The position numbers were made by a program, and so were the translations under genes. A DNA stretch of 64,000 bases from Emiliania huxleyi CCMP1516 (Eukaryota; Haptophyta; Isochrysidales; Noelaerhabdaceae). Shown one piece after another: positions 48,147 to 58,434 of this stretch. The notes beneath the pieces were generated by a model. That model did not search any database. It worked only from the letters and a program-made list of their open reading frames with translations, and was not told the DNA's origin. Position 1 is the first letter of the stretch. The number at the start of each line of letters is the position of its first letter. Where the stretch lies: positions 291,152 to 355,151 of the forward strand of contig NW_005202176.1 of the NCBI RefSeq assembly GCF_000372725.1. The letters are read 5' to 3'.

Positions 48147-50115
48147 TTTTTAGCCATACCAAACAACTCTAACACTCACACGTAATTTGGGGCCTGGAGC
48201 CCTGTTCACGCGCGCGCGAGACGTGCAGACAGGGTTGCCAGGTGAGAGCGAATGGCGCGGTTCACGCCTCGCACAACAGAGAGAGAGATGCGCTCTGCAT
48301 GGTGGGACATAAAAGAGAGCGAGTACTTGGGCGAGTAGGCCGTGCGGTCAACGCTGCCGCGCGCGACTTTGCGCGCGAGGCGGCGCAGCTTGAGAACGGC
48401 GGTGGGCGAGAAGCCGCCGCCGAACGTCTCGTGGAGCAGCAGGTTGAAGTTGTTGCGCTTGACAAAGATCGCGTCGTGGTAGAAACCGCGATGCGCCTTG
48501 ACGTAGCCGTGGCCGGTCTTGTGGGAGAAGGGTTGGCTGGGCTGCCCGCGCGCCTTGCAGCCCATGTTCAGGCGGCGGGCCTTCTCCTCGGTGTTGCCGA
48601 AGGCGTAGGAGTGGCCAACGGAGGCGGGCGTGCCGCCACTCGAGGCGTTGCCAACGCCCGGCGAGGAGGTCTTGAGGAGGGGCGTCCAGAGCTTGACTTC
48701 ATTCACCTCATCGCATCCTCCCGGGCCAGCGTGGGGTTCTGCGAGGTCGACCTTGTACCCCTCATTGTACTGCCGGGTGAGCTCTGGTTTCTCCTTGTCA
48801 CCGTGCACGACCGGCGCGTTGGCCGGGGCGCGCATCGCGTCCGCCCAGGCGGCGAGGACGCCGTCGTGGGGCCGCCGGTGGTGGGCCTTGTTGTAAAGGT
48901 AGTCGCCGAAGAAATCGACTGGCATGCCCCGCTCGAGCGCGACCCGTAGGGTGGGAAGCGCCGCGGAGAGCCAAAGGCCGAGCTTCCGCTGGAGCTCGTC
49001 CTGGAGGATGTCGGAGGAGAGGGCGGTGGCGTACGTACCGTCGACACGGACATCGAAGGCCTTGCCGGCGAAAGGCGTTGAGGCGGAGACGAGGCGCGCG
49101 GCTTCGCGGTTGTTGACGGCGCTGTCTCCGAGGGACGGGTTGTTCTTGACGTGCACATCCCGCGCCTTGACGAGCTCCTGGTGCGCGAACCAGTCCTTGT
49201 GATTCTTGATGGCAGCGAGCGCCCGCGGCCGCGGGTACGTGGATTTGCAAGTGCCATTGAGAATCGCGTCGGTAGCTGGAAGGGACTCGGGCTCGGGGAG
49301 CGGGACGCTCTTGGGGTAGAACTCAGTCAGGTAGCCGCCGCAGACGGTGTAGTACTTGTTTTTGTCGCGGGCGGTGCGCTTCTCGCACACCTCCTTCCAG
49401 TCCGAGAGGGCGGACTCGTAGGTGGCGATAGCTGCGGCGATGGCGGGGTACTTGGACGCACCTGCCTCGTCGAGGGCGAAGTCGGGGTTGTGGGCGACGA
49501 GGGTGCGCCAGTTCTTGAGGAGCGACATGGAGAAGTCGCTGTCGGCTCGCGAGAAGGCGGTGTCGATGTTGCACCCGCCCATCTCGGTCGGCAGCTGTGC
49601 CTGGAGCCACGCGAGGTCGCGGAGCGCCTGGGGCGAGGCGTCGGCGCGAGCAATGCTCTCAAAGGACTTGCGGATGCGGTTGTGCGCAAACTCGAGAGCC
49701 TCGCACGCGACATTGGGCGGCGTGATGCCGGCAATGTACTTGGTCTTTGCGCAGGCAATCCGTTGGACGAGGTTGAGGCGGAGCTGCGAGGTGTTCGTGA
49801 CGCAGTCAGTGTCGACGATCGTGTCGATGGCGTCGAGCGGCGCAAGCTTCTTCCTGAGGTGCGCGGTGAGCTCCTTTTTGCAGGCCTCAGGGTCGCCAAA
49901 GAAGGTGCCGACGGCCTTGAAGCAGTCCACTCGCCCCGTGGGTTTGCCCTCCTTGTCGCGGTGCGCCGGCGAGCCCCGGAGCCAGCCCGGCGCGCACGAG
50001 AGGTCGCCCTCGGGCGAGTAGATGAGCGACTTACTGACGCCGTCGAAGACGCTCGCTCCCTTCTTCTGCGCCTCGAGGAGGCCCTTTGGTCCGGAAGATT
50101 TTTAGCAATACCAAA
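48147..50115 (-). mobile_element. Retroelement, 5'-truncated
   Basis: Bounded by direct repeats GATTTTTAGCcATACCAAAC (48146-) and GATTTTTAGCaATACCAAAC (50096-). It carries one long minus-strand frame (50095-48206) and a 3' UTR shared with the 15.8-16.1 kb copy. The 5' part of the element, including any endonuclease and most of the polymerase palm, is missing. Confidence 0.65.
48206..50095 (-). CDS. Reverse transcriptase C-terminal region of the retroelement
   Basis: The frame opens at the element boundary (GPKGLLEAQKKGASVFDGVS) and runs about 629 codons; there is no proper start. LNLVQRIACAKTKYIAGITP, LAWLQAQLPTEMGGCNIDTA and the following Ala-rich helices resemble the thumb and post-RT region of LINE-like elements in algae (LPxxxGGxxI pattern). 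The last ~100 residues, LLLHETFGGGFSPTAVLKLR...YSPKYSLSFMSHHAERI, form a conserved terminal module also found in the 15.8-kb copy. The YxDD catalytic box is not in the preserved part. Intact as a frame but inactive as an element. Confidence 0.65.
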   Translation of the reverse strand, partial: SGPKGLLEAQKKGASVFDGVSKSLIYSPEGDLSCAPGWLRGSPAHRDKEGKPTGRVDCFKAVGTFFGDPEACKKELTAHLRKKLAPLDAIDTIVDTDCVTNTSQLRLNLVQRIACAKTKYIAGITPPNVACEALEFAHNRIRKSFESIARADASPQALRDLAWLQAQLPTEMGGCNIDTAFSRADSDFSMSLLKNWRTLVAHNPDFALDEAGASKYPAIAAAIATYESALSDWKEVCEKRTARDKNKYYTVCGGYLTEFYPKSVPLPEPESLPATDAILNGTCKSTYPRPRALAAIKNHKDWFAHQELVKARDVHVKNNPSLGDSAVNNREAARLVSASTPFAGKAFDVRVDGTYATALSSDILQDELQRKLGLWLSAALPTLRVALERGMPVDFFGDYLYNKAHHRRPHDGVLAAWADAMRAPANAPVVHGDKEKPELTRQYNEGYKVDLAEPHAGPGGCDEVNEVKLWTPLLKTSSPGVGNASSGGTPASVGHSYAFGNTEEKARRLNMGCKARGQPSQPFSHKTGHGYVKAHRGFYHDAIFVKRNNFNLLLHETFGGGFSPTAVLKLRRLARKVARGSVDRTAYSPKYSLSFMSHHAERISLSVVRGVNRAIRSHLATLSARLARA

Positions 50116-50119
50116 CAAC

Positions 50120-50827
50120 TGTCTGTGGACTGTGCTTGTTGCGTCTTGGGTCCCGGTTGTGTTTTTCTGTGAACAGACAGCCCTGGACCCCGTGTTGCGT
50201 GACTGTCTCTCTGTCTGCGATTTCGGGCCCGGGGTTGTGCGTTTATTTATGTGAACAGACAGCGTGAACAGTGGTCGCCATGGTGCCACGGCTGACAGCA
50301 TCGGTGAAGAAGCGTCTGGACGCCTTCTTGACCGCGGCCGCTGCACGGCTCGGCGCACAAGCCTGCGCGCTCTCATCTTTGACAAATATGCCGAATCATT
50401 TGACGACGACGTCAGCGATCGGACTAAAGTTGCTGGTTTGTTTCTCTTACTAAGGGTAAAAGGTTGCTCCCGCCTCAGTGGGAGCAGGCGCACATCGCTT
50501 GCAGGGAGGGGGGCGCGGTTCCTTTAGTCCGATCGCTGACGTCGTCGTCAAATGATTCGGCATATTTGTCAAAGATGAGAGCGCGCAGGCTTGTGCGCCG
50601 AGCCGTGCAGCGGCCGCGGTCAAGAAGGCGTCCAGACGCTTCTTCACCGATGCTGTCAGCCGTGGCACCTTGGCGACCACTGTTCACGCTGTCTGTTCAC
50701 ATAAATAAACGCACAACCCCGGGCCCGAAATCGCAGACAGAGAGACAGTCACGCAACACGGGGTCCAGGGCTGTCTGTTCACAGAAAAACACAACCGGGA
50801 CCCAAGACGCAACAAGCAAGCACAGAC
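50120..50827. repeat. Large inverted repeat (~305-bp arms) beside the assembly gap
   Basis: Left arm about 50120-50429 and right arm about 50522-50827 are reverse complements with few differences; the spacer is ~92 bp. Arms contain CTGTGCTTG(T)TGCGTCTTGG and GTTGTGCGTTTAT segments related to the 17.8-kb element. The right arm ends exactly at the N run. Sequence just after the gap (about 50962-51003) is again the reverse complement of the spacer edge (50486-50516). Confidence 0.9.
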
Positions 50828-50927
50828 NNNNNNNNNNNNNNNNNNNNNNNNNNNNNNNNNNNNNNNNNNNNNNNNNNNNNNNNNNNNNNNNNNNNNNNNN
50901 NNNNNNNNNNNNNNNNNNNNNNNNNNN
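50828..50927. other. Assembly gap of 100 N
   Basis: Exactly 100 undetermined bases, the usual placeholder for a gap of unknown size, placed at the end of a palindrome. Confidence 0.99.
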
Positions 50928-51168
50928 CGGACCCCCCCCCCCCCCAGCATGTGGTGTGCAGAGAAGCGCGCCCCCCTCCCTGGAAGCGATGTGCGCCTGC
51001 TCTGGGGATTTTGGCCGATCTCAGAGCTCAGTGATCGTCTAGAAATCCTAAATGGCCCGCAATCCGTATCTTTTGTGCCTAACTTGTAGAGCACCTTGAA
51101 AAACTAGTATGTCTTGGATGGGGCGGGGATCGTGGTGAGCAATTCCCAGATTCTCCAGATTCCCCTCG

Positions 51169-51379
51169 ATTAAAACTCCTGGGCTCTCAATGCCTAGCCC
51201 GCCGTTCTGTCAGCCGCGGCCCGCATGTCCAGACAGTGCGGGCCTCGACGCCACACTAGGTCCATTGGGTTGAACCCTGGCTTGTCTCGAAGGTGAGGTA
51301 TAGAGGGTCACATGGGGAATGCGAACTCGTCATGATGCGCGGCGACGGCGGCGTCGATATCTATCGACGCCGCCGCCCC
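51169..51379. repeat. Block A, duplicated at 55883-56093 flanking the satellite
   Basis: Two 211-bp copies in direct orientation appear identical. Each ends in the perfect palindrome GGCGGCGTCGATA-TC-TATCGACGCCGCC. Confidence 0.93.
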
Positions 51380-51654
51380 GCGCTCCAAAACGGTCGCGTA
51401 CGCATATGCGCACAACTAGGTACGTGCCAACCCGCATGGGCCAGACACCGTCAAAGGTCCCTCTCCACTCCTCCTTGCACCACTGAAGCATATGCAGCTG
51501 ATGTGAGCAAGGTCGCCTAAGCGGCCCCCCTCGCTGTGGGTTGCCGTAGTTGGACCAATGCCACGCGTTGTGGCGAAGATGGCCTTATGCAGAGCCTGGC
51601 CGGGCCGTCTTCGGGCCCGGCCGCCCTAACAGTACGACGCATACGCGCCGCGAC
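51380..51654. other. Unique spacer before the satellite
   Basis: No gene. Contains a strong hairpin GGCCGGGCC-GTCTTC-GGGCCCGGCC near 51600-51624. Confidence 0.5.
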
Positions 51655-54600
51655 CGCTTCAAGTGTCGCCGCCGCCGCAAGGCGGACGGCGCCCGCCGCC
51701 CAGCCAACAGTGGCTAGGGCGGGGGAAGGGTGGATTCGAGCCGCCCGCACGCTCGTGCGGTAGGGAGGCTCGTGTAAAGCACGCCGTGCGCAAGCACAGG
51801 TGCGCGTTTGAAGCATTCGAGTCGCAGCAGCGAAGGCTGCTGTTTACTGGTTTGTGGCACGCCACGCGTCTCGCGCGGTGAGTGCTGAGATACGCCCCGA
51901 GCACGATCGCCGGGGCGGCTGCATGACTAGAACGACCCGTGCCGTGGCACAGGTCGAGTAGAGAGGGCCGCACACGCGTCCTTGCGGGCGGCCCGTTGTG
52001 AAGGGTCGAGCGCGCCGAAGCGAGGTGTGCTCGTGTTGCAAGTGTCGCCGCCGCAACAAGGCGGACGGCGCCCGCCGCCCAGCCAACAGTGGCTAGGGCG
52101 GGGGAAGGGTGGATTCGAGCCGCCCGCACGCTCGTGCGGTCGGGGGCTCGTGTAGGGCACGCCGTGCGCAAGCACAGGTGCGCGTTTGCAGCATTCGAGT
52201 CGCAGCAGCGGAGGCTGCTGCTTACTGATTTGTGGCACGCCACGCGTCTCGCGCGGTGAGTGCTGAGATACGCACCGAGCACGATCGCCGGGGCGGCTGC
52301 ATGACTAGAACGACCCGTGCCGTGGCACAGGTCGAGTAGAGAGGGCCGCACACGCGTCCTTGCGGGCGGCCCGTTGTGAAAAATCGAGCGCGCCGAAGCG
52401 AGGTGTGCTCGTGTTGCAAGTGTCGCCGCCGCAACAAGGCGGACGGCGCCCGCCGCCCAGCCAACAGTGGCTAGGGCGGGGGAAGGGTGGATTCGAGCCG
52501 CCCGCACGCTCGTGCGGTAGGGAGGCTCGTGTAGAGCACGCCGTGCGCAAGCACAGGTGCGCGTTTGAAGCATTCGAGTCGCAGTAGCGAAGGCTGCTGT
52601 TTACTGGTTTGTGTGGCACTCCACGCGTCTCGCGCGGTGAGTGCTGAGATACGCCCCGAGCACGATCGCCGGGGCGGCTGCATGACTAGAACGACCCGCG
52701 CCGTGGCACAGGTCGAGTAGAGAGGGCCGCACACGCGTCCTTGCGGGCGGCCCGTTGTGAAGGGTCGAGCGCGCCGAAGCGAGGTGTGCTCGTGTTGCAA
52801 GTGTCGCCGCCGCCGCAAGGCGGACGGCGCCCACCGCCCAGCCAACAGTGGCTAGGCCGGGGGAAGGGTGGATTCGAGCCGCCCGCACGCTCGTGTGGCC
52901 GGGAGGCTCGTGTAGAGCACGCCGTGCGCAAGCACAGGTGCGCGTTTGAAGCATTCGAGTCGCAGCAGCGAAGGCTGCTGTTTACTGGTTTGTGGCACGC
53001 CACGCATCTCGCGCGGTGAGTGCTGAGATACGCACCGAGCACGATCGCCGGGGCGGCTGCATGACTAGAACGACCCGCGCCGTGGCACAGGTCGAGTAGA
53101 GAGGGCCGCACACGCGTCCTTGCGGGCGGCCCGTTGTGAAGGATCGAGCACACCGAAGCGAGGTGTGCTCGTGTTGCAAGTGTCGCCGCCGCCGCAAGGC
53201 GGACGGCGCCCGCCGCCCAGCCAACAGTGGCTAGGGCGGGGGAAGGGTGGATTCGAGCCGCCCGCACGCTCGTGCGGTAGGGAGGCTCGTGTAGAGCACG
53301 CCGTGCGCAAGCACAGGTGCGCGTTTGAAGCATTCGAGTCGCAGCAGCGAAGGCTGCTGCTTACTGGTTTGTGGCACGCCACGCGTCTCGCGCGGTGAGT
53401 GCTGAGATACGCCCCGAGCACGATCGCCGGGGCGGCTGCATGACTAGAACGACCCGTGCCGTGGCACAGGTCGAGTAGAGAGGGCCGCACACGCGTCCTT
53501 GCGGGCGGCCCGTTGTGAAGGATCGAGCACACCGAAGCGAGGTGTGCTCGTGTTGCAAGTGTCGCCGCCGCCGCAAGGCGGACGGCGCCCGCCGCCCAGC
53601 CAACAGTGGCTAGGGCGGGGGAAGGGTGGATTCGAGCCGCCCGCACGCTCGTGCGGTAGGGAGGCTTGTGTAGAGCACGCCGTGCGCAAGCACAGGTGCG
53701 CGTTTGCAGCATTCGAGTCGCAGCAGCGGAGGCTGCTGCTTACTGGTTTGTGTGGCACGCCACGCGTCTCGCGCGGTGAGTGCTGAGATACGCCCCGAGC
53801 ACGATCGCCGGGGCGGCTGCATGACTAGAACGACCCGTGCCGTGGCACAGGTCGAGTAGAGAGGGCCGCACACGCGTCCTTGCGGGCGGCCCGTTGTGAA
53901 GGGTCGAGCGCGCCGAAGCGAGGTGTGCTCGTGTTGCAAGTGTCGCCGCCGCCGCAAGGCGGACGGCGCCCACCGCCCAGCCAACAGTCGGTAGGGCGGG
54001 GAAAGGTGAATTCGAGCCGCCCGCACGCTCGTGCGGTAGGGAGGCTCGTGTAGAGCACGCCGTGCGCAAGCACAGGTGCGCGTTTGAAGCATTCGAGTCG
54101 CAGTAGCGAAGGCTGCTGCTTACTGGTTTGTGTGGCACTCCACGCGTCTCGCGCGGTGAGTGCTGAGATACGCCCCGAGCACGATCGCCGGGGCGGCTGC
54201 ATGACTAGAACGACCCGTGCCGTGGCACAGGTCGAGTAGAGAGGGCCGCACACGCGTCCTTGCGGGCGGCCCGTTGAGAAGGGTCGAGCGCGCCGAAGCG
54301 AGGCGTGCTCGTGTTGCAAGTGTCGCCGCCGCCGCAAGGCGGACGGCGCCCGCCGCCCAGCCAACAGTGGCTAGGCCGGGGGAAGGGTGGATTCGAGCCG
54401 CCCGCACGCTCGTGCGGTAGGGAGGCTCGTGTAGAGCACGCCGTGCGCAAGCACAGGTGCGCGTTTGAAGCATTCGAGTCGCAGCAGCGGAGGCTGCTGT
54501 TTACTGGTTTGTGTGGCACTCCACGCGTCTCGCGCGGTGAGTGCTGAGATACGCCCCGAGCACGATCGCCGGGGCGGCTGCATGACTAGAACGACCCGTG

Positions 54601-55435
54601 CCGTGGCACAGGTCGAGTAGAGAGGGCCGCACACGCGTCCTTGCGGGCGGCCCGTTGTGAAGGGTCGAGCGCGCCGAAGCGAGGTGTGCTCGTGTTGCAA
54701 GTGTCGCCGCCGCCGCCGGGGGAAAGGTGAATTCGAGCCGCCCGCACGCTCGTGCGGTAGGGAGGCTCGTGTAGAGCACGCCGTGCGCAAGCACAGGTGC
54801 GCGTTTGAAGCATTCGAGTCGCAGCAGCGAAGGCTGCTGCTTACTGGTTTGTGGCACGCCACGCGTCTCGCGCGGTGAGTGCTGAGATACGCCCCCAGCA
54901 CGATCGCCGGGGCGGCTGCATGGCTAGAACGACCCGTGCCGTGGCACAGGCCGAGTAGAGAGGGCCGCACACGCGTCCTTGCGGGCGGCCCGTTGTGAAG
55001 GGTCGAGCGCGCCGAAGCGAGGTGTGCTCGTGTTGCAAGTGTCGCCGTCGCCGCAAGGCGGACGGCGCCCACCGCCCAGCCAACAGTGGCTAGGGCGGGG
55101 GAAGGGTGGATTCGAGCCGCCCGCACGCTCGTGCGGCCGGGGGGCTCGTGTAGAGCACGCCGTGCGCAAGCACAGGTGCGCGTTTGAAGCATTCGAGTCG
55201 CAGCAGCGGAGGCTGCTGCTTACTGGTTTGTGGCACGCCACGCGTCTCGCGCGGTGAGTGCTGAGATACGCCCCCAGCACGATCGCCGGGGCGGCTGCAT
55301 GACTAGAACGACCCGTGCCGTGGCACAGGTCGAGTAGAGAGGGCCGCACACGCGTCCTTGCGGGCGGCCCGTTGTGAAGGATCGAGTGCGCCGAAGCGAG
55401 GCCTGCTCGTGTTGCAAGTGTCCCCGCCACCGCTG
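51655..55435. repeat. Satellite array of ten ~380-bp units
   Basis: The landmark GCATGACTAGAACGACCC recurs at 51921, 52299, 52680, 53059, 53438, 53819, 54199, 54580, 54918 (GCATGGCTAG) and 55297, i.e. periods of 378-381 bp with one 338-bp unit. Each unit holds several stem-loops: CCGCAC-GCTC-GTGCGG inside a CGAGCC...GGCTCG stem, GGGCCGC...GCGGCCC, GCAGC...GCTGC and GTGGC-AC-GCCAC. Variation between units is low. Long minus-strand frames cross the units only because stop codons are rare; the period is not a multiple of three, so they are not taken as genes. Confidence 0.95.
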
Positions 55436-55656
55436 CACGCGGGCTGGGCTATCGCCTGCAGGATGAGGCTAAAAGAGGCATAGTTCCCCGCGTAGAGCAC
55501 ATAGCAAAAGGACTCCCAATCTAAGCAAAGCCAGTTGCTCCATCCGGATGACGCATCAGAACTGAGAAATTTCCGTTGACAGAGAGCTGCTCGGTGTGAC
55601 GACGTGTGGTGTCCATCCCAAATGCGCCGCTGGCGCACTGTGGGGCGGGGGGGGAG
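55436..55656. other. Spacer after the satellite
   Basis: No gene. Single-copy sequence within this window. Confidence 0.4.
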
Positions 55657-55883
55657 GTCAAAGCGAGTCGCCCAGGCTCCCTGCTGGGCGGCTCGCGTCG
55701 TGTTTGTAACGGTTCGAAGAAGCTCTTTGTTCACGGTTGCACCGTGAACAGGAGATTGGTCGAGGCTATGCACAAGCGATGCGCGTAGACTCCGTGTGGC
55801 TCTGGGCTGCAGCCTGTTAGAGAGCCGAGTCGCTTTAATAGCACGGCCGGGCACGGTCGTACCTCGCGTGCCCTCTGTGCGAA
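55657..55883. repeat. Block B, duplicated at 57163-57389
   Basis: Two 227-bp direct copies appear identical. Block B ends at the base where the second copy of block A begins, showing the region is a mosaic of duplicated blocks. Both copies contain the palindrome GTTCACGGTTGCACCGTGAAC. Confidence 0.93.
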
Positions 55884-56093
55884 TTAAAACTCCTGGGCTC
55901 TCAATGCCTAGCCCGCCGTTCTGTCAGCCGCGGCCCGCATGTCCAGACAGTGCGGGCCTCGACGCCACACTAGGTCCATTGGGTTGAACCCTGGCTTGTC
56001 TCGAAGGTGAGGTATAGAGGGTCACATGGGGAATGCGAACTCGTCATGATGCGCGGCGACGGCGGCGTCGATATCTATCGACGCCGCCGCCCC

Positions 56094-57162
56094 ACTTGTC
56101 TTCCTTCTCGGAAAGTTCGCGACCGAGTCTTTAGACTCGCTCGCGCGGCGCGCATTGACATATATTGACTGTGCGCATCCCCATGTCGAGCGCAGCTCGA
56201 AGTGCCGGCTGGCCTCTTCTTGAGTGCCCTGACGATTTGTGGTCATCCCGACTACGGAATAACACGTGTTCTGTCGCCCCGTTCCGGAGGAATGCCGACA
56301 GGAGTGATTTGTTACTTGTGCAATCCGTGCAGGCACACACCCTCACAGACTGCACTACGCCGCGAGGGTTCTTGCTGACCTCACGCCGTTAAGATAGCTG
56401 CGTGCGCTGGCACTCAGACAAGACACAACCAGGACACCCCTCTCCCGGGGGGCCGCTGGCGTCCGGGTCCCCAAACAGCCCGAGGGCCGTGTTGGTGCTT
56501 CCACTAGTGCAGTTCGAGTGCAGTGCGCCTCACAGGCTGACACCGCACACCGTCTCGAACTGTCCTCGACGCCGCCAGTGGCGGGCCGACGGCAGGGTAG
56601 GGGCCGCAGGCCGTGCTTCGAGGCGCAGGCTCTACTGCTCATTCATGGCTCCGCACTCCGCTCCGCGCGGCGTGTTGAGTATGGCTCACACCAGCAGCCA
56701 GACGGCTGCTGGTGGATGCTCGCGCTCCCCTCGCGCCGTCCTTGGCACGAGAGGGCGGGTTGATTTGCGAGTGCACCACGCAATGCCAGCTGGCCCTGCG
56801 GGTGCACTTCGCCCATGGTCGTGTGCTCATCTGGCGGCACTGCTTGCTGCATGGCCATGTAAAGACGCCATTTTTGCACGGTGCTTTGCGCAAAGCATTA
56901 CGTATGGGGCCACCTGCGGCTGGGGCGGTCCTCGCATTCCAGCTGGCGTGGACGACTGCTGTCCTCCTGTTGGCTGCTGGCTCCTCGTTCGAAGCTGAGC
57001 AGGCTGGTCCTCGCTGCAAAGCCTGCGGTTTGCATGTATTGGACTGGCGGCGCGGTGCTGCACGCACTGCGGCGCGGATCCGTTTGGCCCATTGCGCCCG
57101 TCCGTAGGACGGGCGCGGTCGGTCGTGGCCTGGCGGCGGCACTCGCCTCCGGCCTGGCCAGC
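56094..57162. other. Non-coding spacer with hairpins
   Basis: No gene supported. Perfect hairpin CACCAGCAGCC-AGAC-GGCTGCTGGTG at 56689-56714. Two Cys/Trp-codon-rich frames have no recognisable domain. Confidence 0.4.
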
Positions 57163-57389
57163 GTCAAAGCGAGTCGCCCAGGCTCCCTGCTGGGCGGCTC
57201 GCGTCGTGTTTGTAACGGTTCGAAGAAGCTCTTTGTTCACGGTTGCACCGTGAACAGGAGATTGGTCGAGGCTATGCACAAGCGATGCGCGTAGACTCCG
57301 TGTGGCTCTGGGCTGCAGCCTGTTAGAGAGCCGAGTCGCTTTAATAGCACGGCCGGGCACGGTCGTACCTCGCGTGCCCTCTGTGCGAA

Positions 57390-57586
57390 AAACCGCCCAT
57401 TTTAATTCATAGCGGCCGCGGGTTGCTCGGATTACTTTTCCCTCGAAGACTAGTTTTTTGGCGTTCCGGTGCCTACAAAAAATATTCCGTATGATATCGA
57501 GCTGACCACGGGCACGGCGCACGGGGTTTGCGGCGATCACTGTCCTACCAGCGGGCACAGTGGGCCGCGGACACCCGTGAATGACC
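57390..57586. other. Spacer before the RNR fragment
   Basis: No gene seen; an AT-richer patch near 57390-57500. Confidence 0.3.
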
Positions 57587-57985
57587 TTAACGCCCATGCT
57601 CCGAGTTTTCGACTCCGCAGCTCGCTACGTCGACCAGGGAGGAGGCAAACGGAAAGGTGCCTTTGCCGTGTACCTGGAGCCGTGGCACGTCGACGTGGAG
57701 GACTTTCTGGAGCTTCGCAAAAATCACGGCAAGGAAGAGAACCGCGAGCGGACCTCGGGTGGTCTCTCTTCTGCCCGCATGAGTGCCCTAGACTCGACAA
57801 AACATACGGTGACGAGTTTGAAGAGCTGTACGAACAGTACGAGCGAGAGGGCAAGGCGCGCAAGACGATTCAGGCGCAAACGCTGTGGTTGAAGATTATC
57901 GAGTCGCAGACGGAGACGGGTACGCCGTACATGCTGTACAAGGACGCGATCAACAAGAAGTCGAACCAGGCAAACGTTGGAATTA
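57587..57985 (+). pseudogene. Ribonucleotide reductase large subunit fragment
   Basis: First frame: [52 protein letters not shown]. Second frame: [73 protein letters not shown]. Together they match a contiguous central part of class I RNR R1, which reduces ribonucleotides for DNA synthesis. About 15-20 residues (the usual RDLFYxLWxPDLFM segment) are deleted at the frame change near 57750, and homology stops after KSNQAN. The catalytic Cys residues are not in the retained part. A decayed piece of the host gene or of an algal-virus copy; the data cannot say which. Confidence 0.78.
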
Positions 57986-58434
57986 CCACTTTATACAGAC
58001 AACTGTCGACAATCTGCAAGACACGTTGAAGCGCATAAAGACGATGCCGATGACGCATCTGCAGGCCATTTCATCGCGAGCGCAAGCGCAAGATAGAGTA
58101 GATGGAGAAGGAGAAGATGCAGGGCAGAGTGTTCGTCATGAAGTTACCTTCTCACAAACTTGCTGCAAAGAAAGCCGGCGTTTCTATGAATGGAACTCGA
58201 GGTCAGTGCGCACAAAGAATGAATGAGAGGCAACGGCTGTGCGGAATACAATTGTCCCGTTATGGTAGCGGTGAAGATATACACAAAAAAAATCGACAGC
58301 CAGAGGGTTCCCGATCCATCACCTTGCTCCTTGGGGGGGGGGGCTCAGACCCCCCCCTGAGATCCATCACCTTGGGGGGTGGGTCCAGACCCCCCCCTGA
58401 GATGATCCGACGGGTTGGTTTTACCGCGCATCGT
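57986..58434. other. Region between RNR fragment and glycosyltransferase
   Basis: No gene recognised. 58312-58400 carries two copies of a GGATCCATCACCTTG-like unit, each followed by a G run and CCAGACCCCCCCCTGAG, i.e. paired G/C runs able to form hairpins. Confidence 0.45.

Noticed and set aside
51712..51742. tRNA-like A and B boxes (TGGCTAGGG, GATTCGAGCC) in each satellite unit
   Set aside because: Only ~20 bp apart, with mismatches at key positions and no cloverleaf; insufficient for a Pol III gene call.
51655..55435. Protein genes or a CRISPR-like array in the satellite
   Set aside because: The unit is ~380 bp with no alternating short repeat and variable spacer, and its period is not a multiple of three, so the long frames are by-products of few stop codons.
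56402..57597. Several 130-250 aa frames on both strands between the duplicated blocks
   Set aside because: No domains, and the frames cross exact repeat edges; treated as chance ORFs.
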